This document shows, piece by piece, positions 45,885 to 54,203 of a stretch of DNA of 64,000 nt (the stretch's first letter is position 1; every line of letters begins with the position of its first letter). Source of the stretch: Lachnospiraceae bacterium MD329 (GTDB lineage: Bacteria > Bacillota > Clostridia > UBA1381). The notes beneath the pieces were generated by a model that was not told where the DNA came from, made no database searches, and saw only the letters and a list, made by a program, of their open reading frames with translations. The stretch lies in assembly GCA_010206265.1 (NCBI GenBank), contig VIQV01000016.1, forward strand, positions 309 to 64,308. The letters are read 5' to 3'. Position numbers and translations under genes: made by a program.

Positions 45885-47255
45885 ATGAATAAGGGGTATA
45901 AATGGCTCTCAAAATTCTTCGTTCGAAGTGAAGAAAAATTCTCCGGAGTGGATTTGAGTGAGGCAAACATTTTTAAAAGGATATTGTTTATCGTATCAAG
46001 CAATATTAAATCTATTGTTGTACTGGTGTGCATATTTGCGTTTGTAAGTCTGCTTGTTACATATACGGGCAGTCTTGGCAGGCATAGTGTTGTGCTGTCG
46101 TTAAATTATGAGCAGGCGTCAAAAGGACAAAACCCGAATTTAACGCGTTACAACGTATATGAGCTGAAGTCGGATAAGGTGATGGAGCGTGTGATTTCAT
46201 ATGCAGGCTTGCAGAATGTAATAACTACCTCAGAACTTGCCGACTGTATTGATATTGCGGAAAACAATACGGGTAAAACAATTGACCCGCTTGATGAAAA
46301 TACCTATTATATATCGACAAGCTATACTTTGAGTTACAAACACGACAGGCATATAAAAAATATATCGTCCGAGGATATGATGAATCTTATCTGTAAGGCG
46401 TATAATGATATGTTCCACGAGGAATATGTCGGTGTAAAATCAGTTCTGATGTACGATTTGGGAGATATAAAGGACAAGGAATATATTGAAATAGCAAAGC
46501 TGTTTACAAATAAATCAGACCAAATGTTACGATATATTCAGCAAAGAATAGAGGAAAATTCTACATATCGTTCGGAAATTACAGGTCAGAGCTTTCAGAC
46601 TATAAAGCGAATGATTCAGAACGTTCAGGAGTACAGTATTAAGAAATATTATGCGTTTGCTCTTGAAACGGGTCTGTCACGCGACAAAGCTCTTTATACA
46701 GAAACACTTGCCTATAAAAACGATATACTAAGTATCAAATATCAAAAGGATATGATTGATTACAATGTGAGAAAATCAGGCGTTGAGAATTACGACAGCG
46801 CAATGATTGGAACAGTTATGGTGCCTGCGGTTAATGAGCGTATGGAATACTATATGTCGAGAACGAATATCGGAACAGATTATCTTACAAAGGACGCAGA
46901 TTATTTCCTGACGCAGGGAAGTGAAACAAACCGTGAAATAATTGAAAATAATGATATAATGGCAAAGGTTGCCGCGTCGGCAGCAGCAGACGCTGATTAT
47001 CAGAAGGCTGAGGAACTTATGCTTTCTGTAGACGAGGAATTAAAGAATGTGGCGGTTATCGCTGATACTACAGATAAAGATTATATCAAGTATACGACAA
47101 AAGATTATCTTACATTTAAAACATATGATAATTCATCAGGAAAGATATTTATTCTTGAGGCGGTTATAGGTTCGGCAGTCGTATTCTTCATTATATTGTG
47201 CGGTCTGTACTATGTAATAGACGGCTATATCAGAAGGAAGGAGGGTTCGCTGTAA
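45885..47255 (+). CDS. Wzz-like polysaccharide co-polymerase, first of a pair
   Basis: 456 residues. One membrane helix near 45-65 ('SIVVLVCIFAFVSLLVTY') and one near 427-450, with a long helical extracellular region between them. This is the topology of polysaccharide co-polymerases that set chain length. It shares with the next protein the segment 'YRSEITGQSF' versus 'YRSAATGYSF' at a similar position, so the two look like divergent duplicates. The N-terminal 40 residues are cytoplasmic and there is no kinase domain. ATG 45885 follows GAAGGGA by about 7 nt. It overlaps the next gene by 1 nt. Family assignment is by topology and context. Confidence 0.72.
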   Translation: MNKGYKWLSKFFVRSEEKFSGVDLSEANIFKRILFIVSSNIKSIVVLVCIFAFVSLLVTYTGSLGRHSVVLSLNYEQASKGQNPNLTRYNVYELKSDKVMERVISYAGLQNVITTSELADCIDIAENNTGKTIDPLDENTYYISTSYTLSYKHDRHIKNISSEDMMNLICKAYNDMFHEEYVGVKSVLMYDLGDIKDKEYIEIAKLFTNKSDQMLRYIQQRIEENSTYRSEITGQSFQTIKRMIQNVQEYSIKKYYAFALETGLSRDKALYTETLAYKNDILSIKYQKDMIDYNVRKSGVENYDSAMIGTVMVPAVNERMEYYMSRTNIGTDYLTKDADYFLTQGSETNREIIENNDIMAKVAASAAADADYQKAEELMLSVDEELKNVAVIADTTDKDYIKYTTKDYLTFKTYDNSSGKIFILEAVIGSAVVFFIILCGLYYVIDGYIRRKEGSL

Positions 47256-49093
47256 TGAATAAATTCAACCTTCTCAGATATCTGAGCAAATGGAAGTATC
47301 TTATATTCCTTGTCTGTGTTTTTGGCGCGTTTGTCGTGTATAAGTACGCTATGTACAATCAGGAATATACTGCAAGTACGGTAATCAGCTTTACAAATCC
47401 CGACGCGTCAAGCGGAAAGACACCGAGCGGCAATGATTTGGACGTTACGGAGATATATTCTGCGTCGGTAATTACCAATGTGCTTGAGGATTTGAACCTT
47501 AATATAGGAGCGGACGCTATACGTTCTAAGTGCCGTGTTGAAGGAATAACTCCTGCTGATGAGGAAGTCAGAAAAGAGGCTATTCTGGAACAGGGAGAAG
47601 AATATGAATTTTTCCCTACTGATTATGTAGTATCATTTTCTGTGGGAAGTGAATACGATAAGAACTTCGCGCATACGGTATTGGATTCCATTATTAAAAA
47701 TTACTTTGCGGTTTATGGTGAAAAGTATATAAATCAGCAGACACTTCCAAATAATAATGTACGCGGTACGGACAATCATTATGATTACATAGAACGCGCT
47801 GAAATTCTGGATTCGTGGGCAGAGAATATATCGAATTATCTCACTGCGAAAAAGGAAACTCAGCCGAATTACAGAAGTGCGGCAACGGGATATTCCTTCA
47901 GTGACCTTTATGAGATTTATAAGTCGTATCTTGATTACGATATACCTCAGATATATTCTCTTATTCTTGAACAGGAGGTTACTGAGGACAGAGGTACGCT
48001 TATTAAGAAATACCAAAGTGATATTGCTACATATGAACTGGATTTACAGAATATGCAGCTGAAAATTAATGATTTGAGTGACCTTATAAATAAGTACAGT
48101 ACGAAGAATAAGGAAGGCGCTGAATATCATTTTGGTACAGATTCCGAAAAGGGCAATACCTCAAGCGATTATATTTTAAAAGACGTTTATGAGGACCGTA
48201 ACGAGGAATGGCGTGTGGCAAGTGAAACGACATATGACAGTCTTATAGCGGAATTTGTTGAACTTGAGGCGGAAAAGGAAAAATTGCAGGTTGATATTGA
48301 GCATAAGCGTAAAATTCTGAATATATTTACTCAGGAGGGTGACGACGAGGCGGCAGAAAATAAGAGTAATACAAAAGAAATAGAAGACAGTCTTAATGAG
48401 CTTTCAAAGACGCTTGATGATATGTATGTAATTGTTTCGGATACTGTGGACGAGTATAACCAGTATGTAGGCGCATACAATGTATCAACGCTTGCAAGTA
48501 TTACGACTGACGAGAAGATTAATGTAAGAATGTATATTTTCCTTGCGATTATTATATTCTTCTTCGGAGGCTGTATAGGAGCTATTATCCTCGGACGTTC
48601 CAAGGAATTTTTGGATTATATTATGTATACCGACAGAAAGACGGGACTTCCGAACAGAGCTATGTGCGATGTTGAAATTGAAAAGTATGCTTCTGAGAAA
48701 CTGAAGGATTCATTCGTGTTTGCACTGATAAAAATAGATAATCTGAAGTATGTAAATGATAAAGGCGGACGTGAGGCAGGTGACGCACTGCTGAAGGCAT
48801 TCGGTAAGATATTAAAGCGTGCGGCGTCGAGCTACGGTTTCGCAGGCTATAACGGCAGCGACCAGTTTATAGGTATGTTTGAGGAATGTACTTTGCAGCG
48901 TGCAAATGATTTTAAGCAGTACCTTGAGGAGCTTGTGAACTATCACAATGTTCAGTCACCGAGCGCGACTATCAAGGTGAGCGTAGTTGTTGCTGAAACG
49001 AACGATGAAAAGATTTACGATATGAGAAAGCTTATGGGAGCCGCTTTCCGTAAAGCGTCGGCTAATACTCAGCAGGAAAGTAAAAATCAGTAA
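47255..49093 (+). CDS. Wzz-like co-polymerase fused to a degenerate GGDEF domain
   Basis: 612 residues. Helix 1 lies near 11-31 ('KWKYLIFLVCVFGAFVVY'). An extracellular coiled-coil region follows (about 35-420, with 'YRSAATGYSF' as in its neighbour), then helix 2 near 425-448. The cytoplasmic C-terminus is a GGDEF-fold domain (about 455-600): 'YTDRKTGLPNRAMCD', 'IKIDNLKYVNDKGGREAGDALL', 'GYNGSDQFIGMFEE'. The signature is GSDQF instead of GGDEF, the first metal Asp of 'DxDxFK' is Lys, and no RxxD inhibitory site precedes it. Cyclase activity is therefore unlikely, while nucleotide binding may persist. A role as signal receptor controlling polymer length or export is inferred. ATG 47255 follows GGAAGGAGGG. 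Confidence 0.85.
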   Translation: MNKFNLLRYLSKWKYLIFLVCVFGAFVVYKYAMYNQEYTASTVISFTNPDASSGKTPSGNDLDVTEIYSASVITNVLEDLNLNIGADAIRSKCRVEGITPADEEVRKEAILEQGEEYEFFPTDYVVSFSVGSEYDKNFAHTVLDSIIKNYFAVYGEKYINQQTLPNNNVRGTDNHYDYIERAEILDSWAENISNYLTAKKETQPNYRSAATGYSFSDLYEIYKSYLDYDIPQIYSLILEQEVTEDRGTLIKKYQSDIATYELDLQNMQLKINDLSDLINKYSTKNKEGAEYHFGTDSEKGNTSSDYILKDVYEDRNEEWRVASETTYDSLIAEFVELEAEKEKLQVDIEHKRKILNIFTQEGDDEAAENKSNTKEIEDSLNELSKTLDDMYVIVSDTVDEYNQYVGAYNVSTLASITTDEKINVRMYIFLAIIIFFFGGCIGAIILGRSKEFLDYIMYTDRKTGLPNRAMCDVEIEKYASEKLKDSFVFALIKIDNLKYVNDKGGREAGDALLKAFGKILKRAASSYGFAGYNGSDQFIGMFEECTLQRANDFKQYLEELVNYHNVQSPSATIKVSVVVAETNDEKIYDMRKLMGAAFRKASANTQQESKNQ

Positions 49094-49108
49094 AGGAGGA
49101 TAATCGCT

Positions 49109-50005
49109 ATGAATGAAAACGAAAAGTTTGATACTGAGCAGGAGGCTATAGCGCCTCAAAAGTCTAAAAAGAAACATTCCGCTGTATGGCGTATTATCCT
49201 TGCTCTGATAATTATTATAGGATTGTATGCGTTGTATAATATGTATCAGAATACACAGCTTGAGAAGAATTTTTATCAGGTGCAGTCTGATAAGGTGATA
49301 GGTAATGTTCGGGTTGTATGCATTTCAGACCTTCATATGAAGGAGTTTGGCAATGATAATGAAAGACTGAAAGAAACAATAGAAAATCTGTCGCCCGACA
49401 TTATAGCGGTTGTCGGTGATATGAATATGGAAAGCAGACCTGATGATTACGGAGTGGTTCTGACATTGTGCAGGGCGCTGAATAATATTGCGCCTGTATA
49501 CTATTCTCTGGGCAATCACGAGATAGACGCTATGCTATTCAGTGATTCCGCCATTTATGACGATATCAAGGCGGCAGGAATAAAAATTATGAATAATGAA
49601 AGCGAAACCGTTGATATAAAGGGAACGCCGATAGATATCATTGGTCTTACGCAGGGACCCGATACATATTATGATTACGGAATACAGTTTTTCAACAAGG
49701 CTATGAATGCCACGGATAATTTCAAGCTTGTACTGACTCATTATCCGGAAAATTTCCTTGGAGTGCTTGAGGAGTATAATATCGACCTTGCACTTTCAGG
49801 TCACGCGCACGGCGGTCAGGTAAGACTGCCTTGGATAGGCGGATTGTATTCGGCGGATCAAGGATTTTTACCTGAACTATGCGACGGTTATCACGAAATA
49901 GAAAACAGTAAGCTTATTGTCACTCGCGGACTGGGTAAGTCGGGGGTTATACCGAGAATAAACAATAAACCCGAAGTTTCGGTTGTGGATATAAGCTGGT
50001 ATTAA
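49109..50005 (+). CDS. Membrane-anchored metallophosphoesterase (YkuE/YaeI type)
   Basis: 298 residues. One membrane helix near 28-47 follows a basic cytoplasmic tail, then a calcineurin-like domain outside: 'CISDLHMKEFG', 'AVVGDMNMES', 'YYSLGNHEID', 'VLTHYPE', 'LSGHAHGGQVRLPWIG'. All metal-binding motifs are present, with 'GDMN' in place of the more usual 'GD..D'. Relatives hydrolyse lipid-linked pyrophosphates such as UDP-diacylglucosamine, or sugar-lipid diphosphates. Within this cluster it may recycle undecaprenyl pyrophosphate or trim the lipid-linked polymer (inference). AAAGGAGG is upstream. Confidence 0.86.
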   Translation: MNENEKFDTEQEAIAPQKSKKKHSAVWRIILALIIIIGLYALYNMYQNTQLEKNFYQVQSDKVIGNVRVVCISDLHMKEFGNDNERLKETIENLSPDIIAVVGDMNMESRPDDYGVVLTLCRALNNIAPVYYSLGNHEIDAMLFSDSAIYDDIKAAGIKIMNNESETVDIKGTPIDIIGLTQGPDTYYDYGIQFFNKAMNATDNFKLVLTHYPENFLGVLEEYNIDLALSGHAHGGQVRLPWIGGLYSADQGFLPELCDGYHEIENSKLIVTRGLGKSGVIPRINNKPEVSVVDISWY

Positions 50006-50019
50006 AAGGTGTGGGCGAT

Positions 50020-50676
50020 ATGTTATTACAAGAGGAACGAGAGCAGGTTATTATAACAGCAGAGGATTTGAACAGACCCGTATATGAGGTTTTCAAACGG
50101 GTTTTAGATTTTGTGCTCTCATTATTTGCCTTAGTAATACTGTTGCCCGTTTTTCTTGTTACTGCAGCGGCGGTTAAAAGCGACGGAGGAAACGTGATTT
50201 ATAAGCAAAAGCGAGTCGGTAAAAACAACAAACTGTTTGATATGTATAAATTCAGAAGTATGTGTATAGGCGCTGAGAATATGCGCGCGGAGCTTATGAA
50301 GTACAATGAAATGGACGGACCTGTTTTTAAGATTAAAAATGACCCTCGTATAACGAAGGTCGGTAAATTTATAAGGAAGTACAGTATAGACGAACTGCCG
50401 CAGCTTGTGAATATTCTTAAAGGTGATATGAGTATTGTCGGACCACGTCCGCCGCTGCTCGATGAGGTGGCGCAGTATACGGACTATCACCGTCAGCGTT
50501 TGATGGTAACACCCGGACTGACCTGTTTCTGGCAGGCATACGGCAGGAGCGATTTATCCTTTGAAGACTGGGTTGATATGGATATGAAATACATAAAACG
50601 AAGGAGCATTTCACTTGATATATCGCTTATAATAAGAACTGTATATGCAGTAATATTTAAGCGCGGAGCATATTAA
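50020..50676 (+). CDS. Initiating phosphoglycosyl transferase (sugar-phosphate:undecaprenyl-phosphate transferase)
   Basis: 218 residues, the short form without the N-terminal membrane domain. One re-entrant hydrophobic segment ('FKRVLDFVLSLFALVILLPVFLV', about 27-49) precedes the catalytic part 'YKQKRVGKNNKLFDMYKFRSM', 'PRITKVGKFIRKYSIDELPQL' (catalytic Asp-Glu) and 'GDMSIVGPRPPL'. It starts repeat-unit synthesis by moving a sugar phosphate to the carrier lipid. ATG 50020 is chosen with AAAAGG about 10 nt upstream. GTG 50011 would be too close to it. Last gene of the cluster. Confidence 0.93.
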   Translation: MLLQEEREQVIITAEDLNRPVYEVFKRVLDFVLSLFALVILLPVFLVTAAAVKSDGGNVIYKQKRVGKNNKLFDMYKFRSMCIGAENMRAELMKYNEMDGPVFKIKNDPRITKVGKFIRKYSIDELPQLVNILKGDMSIVGPRPPLLDEVAQYTDYHRQRLMVTPGLTCFWQAYGRSDLSFEDWVDMDMKYIKRRSISLDISLIIRTVYAVIFKRGAY

Positions 50677-50704
50677 AAAAGGACTGAAGATTCAGTCCTT
50701 TTTT
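50675..50704. terminator. Terminator at the end of the exopolysaccharide cluster
   Basis: AAAAAAGGACTGAA, GA, TTCAGTCCTTTTTT. It is symmetrical and also covers the stop of the convergent DtxR-type gene. Confidence 0.9.
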
Positions 50705-51071
50705 AGTTCAATTCAGAAAGCTTTTTTTTGATAATATCAAAAGTTTCGTCGCTTATAATATGTTCAATTTTACAGGCGTCGTGTGCGGCGGTGGTTTCGT
50801 TTACACCGAGCTTTGCAAGAAACTGCGAAAGTATATTATGACGTTCGTAAATCTTTTCTGCAACATTTTTACCGCTGTCTGTAAGCAAAATCATACCGTT
50901 CGGGTCAAATGTGATATATCCGTTATCTTTTAACAGAGCCACGGCACGGCTTACGCTCGGTTTGGAAACGCCCAGCTCGTTTGCAATATCTATTGAACGC
51001 ACATATCCGAAACGATTTTTTAAAACAAGTATTGTTTCGAGATACATTTCTCCCGATTCGTGTAGTTCCAT
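50703..51071 (-). CDS. DtxR/MntR-family metal-dependent regulator
   Basis: 122 residues. A winged helix ('GEMYLETILVLKNRFGYVRSIDIANELGVSKPSVSRAVALLKDNGYITFDPNGMILLTDSGKNVAE') is followed by a dimer/metal-binding half ('IYERHNILSQFLAKLGV', 'AHDACKIEHIISDETFDIIKK'), with the expected His, Glu and Cys residues. There is no SH3-like third domain, as in MntR. It would repress metal uptake or control efflux. mntP at 63.1 kb is a candidate target, but no shared operator was seen. Confidence 0.92.
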   Translation of the reverse strand: MELHESGEMYLETILVLKNRFGYVRSIDIANELGVSKPSVSRAVALLKDNGYITFDPNGMILLTDSGKNVAEKIYERHNILSQFLAKLGVNETTAAHDACKIEHIISDETFDIIKKKLSELN

Positions 51072-51103
51072 TGTTTAATCTCCTCAAAATTTGTATTAAA
51101 AAT

Positions 51104-51132
51104 ATTCTATCACATAAATGACAAAGTTTCAA
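51104..51132 (-). promoter_or_regulatory. Promoter of the DtxR-type regulator
   Basis: On the minus strand, TTGAAA (51127-51132), 17 nt, TAGAAT (51104-51109). Confidence 0.65.
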
Positions 51133-51141
51133 GTTAAATTC

Positions 51142-52152
51142 TTACTTGTTTATAAGCTCGCCGATATTGTTTATCTGAATAGATATTGTGCCGTCTTCGT
51201 TATTGATAAATTCTATGTAGTCGTTATTCTGATAATATTCGGCAGGGAAAACAAGTTCTATACCTATGTCTGTAACTATTTTAACGTTTGACGACAGTTT
51301 TTTTGTAACATAGCTGTTTACCTCAACTTTTTGCGGCACGTTTGCTTTTTCTATTTTTTCCATAAACTCGTCACGCATACCCGGTTTACCGTCAAAGAGC
51401 TTTTCGGCTACTTTTTCTGTTTCAATATATTCGGTGTCGCCCTCTTCAACGCTTTCTGTAACGTATTCCTTCATTTTAGAAAGTGTTTCAAGAGTATCGC
51501 CGCCGTTTTCTTCCGTAACCTGTTTTGCGATTTTTTTAACAGCATTTACCGATTCTCTCGAAGAAATATCATAAATACATTCAAGCAGTACGTCGGCGAT
51601 TAAATCAGTGGTTTCACCGTCAATTTTGCGTTTTTTACTTTTATATTTAATAGTAAAATCATCTGTATGAATAAATGCACATTCGCTTATTTTCTGAGAT
51701 GTGGTGGGAAGTATTGCGTAATGATTTATAATCTGATTTTTCACGCTGCCTTCGTCCTGCATTACCTGATGTGTGTATCCGATTTTATTATCGCATTTAA
51801 GTACGGCTATAACGGGTCTGTCATTTATAATACAGTCACATATAATCAAGTCTGAGGAGTCAGGCTTGTCCGACTGGCTTACTCCTTCATAAATACGTTC
51901 AGCTGCAAAACGCGAAAGTGTTATAAAATAGTCCTCGCTTTTCTTGTATTCCGCGAGATGATATTTCAATCCGCTGTTTTCGGAAAACTCACCGTTTCTC
52001 AAACTTGCGTCGTCAAATACTTTTTCAATATGTTTTGTTATAAAACTGTTTATGCTTGCGTCTGTAATATCAAGTTCTTCGTCAGAGTAAACGCTGACGC
52101 CTGAATTACAGTCAAGAATATGTAAAATTGCTTTTTTTAGCGCTGCTATCAT
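51142..52152 (-). CDS. Nucleoid-associated protein, NdpA/YejK family
   Basis: 336 residues. The family pattern is visible: 'IAALKKAILHILDCNSGVSVYSDEELDI', 'FITKHIEKVF', 'DLIICDCIINDRPVIAVLKCDNKIGYTHQV' and 'YAILPTTSQKISECAFIHTDDFTIKY'. These proteins bind the nucleoid, but the function in Firmicutes is obscure. Start 52152 is chosen because AAAGGAC lies just upstream. An ATG further up (52182) has no site. Confidence 0.78.
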   Translation of the reverse strand: MIAALKKAILHILDCNSGVSVYSDEELDITDASINSFITKHIEKVFDDASLRNGEFSENSGLKYHLAEYKKSEDYFITLSRFAAERIYEGVSQSDKPDSSDLIICDCIINDRPVIAVLKCDNKIGYTHQVMQDEGSVKNQIINHYAILPTTSQKISECAFIHTDDFTIKYKSKKRKIDGETTDLIADVLLECIYDISSRESVNAVKKIAKQVTEENGGDTLETLSKMKEYVTESVEEGDTEYIETEKVAEKLFDGKPGMRDEFMEKIEKANVPQKVEVNSYVTKKLSSNVKIVTDIGIELVFPAEYYQNNDYIEFINNEDGTISIQINNIGELINK

Positions 52153-52215
52153 TTTATTTGTCCTTTCTGATATGTCATACAATATATTATATCATAAAAC
52201 AGATAAAAAGTAAAT

Positions 52216-52238
52216 AATAAAATCCCCCGTAAGGGGGA
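52216..52238 (-). terminator. Terminator after the 410-residue secreted-protein gene
   Basis: TCCCCC, 4-nt loop, GGGGGA, with an AT-rich T-tract on the minus strand. Confidence 0.75.
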
Positions 52239-52255
52239 CAGTAAATACATTTTAC

Positions 52256-53488
52256 TTAACGGCGTTTGTCACGCAGCAGGGCGGCTATAGCAAATATAAA
52301 ACCTACAATACCTACAATACCAACTGATATTATAAGCAGCAATACGGGCAGCATTATTTTACTGTTCTTGAACGGAGTTTTAGTGTCCTTGTTGTCTTCG
52401 GATTTAGTGTCCCCTAAAGCGGGGGAGTATTGCATAACTTCTTCTGCTGACGGAAGATTTTTTCCCATACCGAGTCTGAGAAGTGAGTAGTGACTATCTG
52501 ATTTTTGCATTATAGCAAAACTATATTCGGGAGTTTTAGTGTCCCCTTCTGTGTAAATGTCGGAAAATACAATATAAACGGCATTGCCGCCGAGGTCGTA
52601 TATACCGATTATATCTTTAATTTCAGTAGAGAAGAATACGTCAAATCCGCCTGTATAGTAATAGTAACCTCCGCTGTAGCAAAATCCGCGGTTTAGAAGA
52701 TTATTTACTGGAGGTTTTTCGGGTGAAATGCGGAGAATGTTTTCCATAATGTAATCAATAAAGCTGCTGCCTGCTATAGACACGTTATTGTAACCAAGAC
52801 TGCTGCTGCTTCCTGTCATTGGGTCAATATCGGTAAGTACCTTAAAATTTTGATGTGTGTAAAGTACATATTTAAAAATAGTATCATAATCATAGTTTTT
52901 TATATCAAAACTCATAAGGTCGGCGCAGGCGGACAGCATAGTTTTAATATCTTTTAAATCTTCTTCGGAAACTGCATTGATTCTGTTCTGGAACGGATAC
53001 TCAGTAATCGTTTTCTGTTTAAGCTGATTCAGGCAGTGAAAAATTTCATCTCTGTTTATAAAAACAGACAGCTTGCCGTTTTTGATTTCAGCAATAGGTT
53101 TAACCCTCTCTGAACGGATTGGTTCAACACGGACAAAGGAATCGTTTTGCAGTGTAAAAAAAGTATCAGTACCACTTAAAATATAGCTTGTATCGTCTTT
53201 TTCGGCAATTGACAATCTTGCAGTCAGAGGAAGACTTACGGTATCTGTAAGCTGTATGCCGTCTGCGTCGTCATAGACACGGCATTCCGCTGAACCGTTA
53301 TTTGCAATCACAACGAAAAGTGACTGACGATTTTCAAAATTTAATTCGTCTGCATATATAATGCCGTTTTCGCTTATACCGTATTCTGAAATTATATCCG
53401 AGAGCACCTTGTCAAACTGCGCTGACGCAAAGGCTGTAGAAGTAAAACAGCTAAGTATAAAAACTATCAGAATAATTACTTTTTTCAC
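52256..53488 (-). CDS. Surface protein of unknown function with signal peptide and C-terminal membrane helix
   Basis: 410 residues starting at GTG (AAGGTGG upstream). A Sec signal peptide ('MKKVIILIVFILSCF', cleavage near AFA-SA) precedes a large extracellular region without recognised repeats. Near 215-300 it is rich in Tyr, Gly and Ser ('GGYYYYTGG'). A charged linker (about 350-375, Lys/Asp/Thr-rich) leads to a C-terminal helix ('IMLPVLLLIISVGIVGIVGFIFAI') and a basic RDKRR tail. This is the layout of type I membrane anchoring. No enzyme motif was found. It is a single-gene unit. Confidence 0.75.
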   Translation of the reverse strand: MKKVIILIVFILSCFTSTAFASAQFDKVLSDIISEYGISENGIIYADELNFENRQSLFVVIANNGSAECRVYDDADGIQLTDTVSLPLTARLSIAEKDDTSYILSGTDTFFTLQNDSFVRVEPIRSERVKPIAEIKNGKLSVFINRDEIFHCLNQLKQKTITEYPFQNRINAVSEEDLKDIKTMLSACADLMSFDIKNYDYDTIFKYVLYTHQNFKVLTDIDPMTGSSSSLGYNNVSIAGSSFIDYIMENILRISPEKPPVNNLLNRGFCYSGGYYYYTGGFDVFFSTEIKDIIGIYDLGGNAVYIVFSDIYTEGDTKTPEYSFAIMQKSDSHYSLLRLGMGKNLPSAEEVMQYSPALGDTKSEDNKDTKTPFKNSKIMLPVLLLIISVGIVGIVGFIFAIAALLRDKRR

Positions 53489-53623
53489 CTAAATCACCAC
53501 CTTCACTATAGCTTTTCCTAAAAAACTAAAAAAGTTTCATATTTTTTTGTAAAAAAAATGTGAAAAAGCGTGTAAGATATGGTAAAATGATTTTTATGGT
53601 ATGATTTTATTGAAAATGAAGTT

Positions 53624-54052
53624 TTATGAACGCGATTTAAATAAATAGTAGTGCGGTTTTTCTTCTCCGAAAAATAGATAACGCAAATAGTCGTCTGTAA
53701 CTATGCAAACACCGCTTAATAAAAACCATAGAAACATAAACGGCAGACATACCTGCCCTAAAATGTTAAACGGCATACCATAGTAATCCCAGACGTGCAT
53801 ATGCAGCCATAAATTCAAAATGCAGCCGAATACAAATTCCAGCGCAGTGATAATAACTGCTCCAAGCAGCATTTGTCCTATAAATGGAATTTCAAGAGTA
53901 TTTTTTTCGTTAAGAAATCCTACAATAAGAAAGCACAATCCGCCAAGAAAAAACATACTGATGTGTGAATAGCCCCTGAACAGAAGTTCAATAATAAGAT
54001 AAGAAATACCGCCGAACGAGAGTAGAAACAAATGTTTTAAAAATCTTGCCAA
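53624..54052 (-). CDS. Putative ABC-transporter type IV-like membrane protein (CmpB family)
   Basis: 142 residues from TTG 54052 (AAAGGGG about 8 nt upstream), with four membrane helices: 'HLFLLSFGGISYLIIELLFRG', 'HISMFFLGGLCFLIVGFL', 'MLLGAVIITALEFVFGCILNLWL', 'WFLLSGVCIVTDD'. The pattern 'YG.PFNILGQVCLPFMFLWFLL' matches the PF06541-type 'putative ABC-transporter type IV' family common in Firmicutes. The true function is unknown. Longer in-frame starts upstream lack ribosome sites. Confidence 0.7.
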   Translation of the reverse strand: MARFLKHLFLLSFGGISYLIIELLFRGYSHISMFFLGGLCFLIVGFLNEKNTLEIPFIGQMLLGAVIITALEFVFGCILNLWLHMHVWDYYGMPFNILGQVCLPFMFLWFLLSGVCIVTDDYLRYLFFGEEKPHYYLFKSRS

Positions 54053-54172
54053 AACCGTCACCCCTTTTTTATGTATTGGTATTATTATTTCCAAACATAA
54101 ATATAAAAATACATTTGTCAACAAAAATTTACAAAATTTTCTCAGTGAATTTTTATATACGGAGATTGACTA

Positions 54173-54200
54173 AAAAACCACCCTTATAAGGGTGGTTTTT
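54173..54200 (-). terminator. Terminator after typA
   Basis: AAAAACCACCCTTA/TAAGGGTGGTTTTT, a perfect palindrome immediately after the stop. Confidence 0.9.
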
Positions 54201-54203
54201 CTA

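Noticed and set aside
19756..50704. Recurring GGACTGC/GCAGTCC hairpins (19.76, 40.48 and, in shorter form, 50.68 kb) as a dispersed regulatory repeat
   Set aside because: All are directly at gene ends with T-tails and serve as terminators. The stem similarity is short and needs no other explanation.
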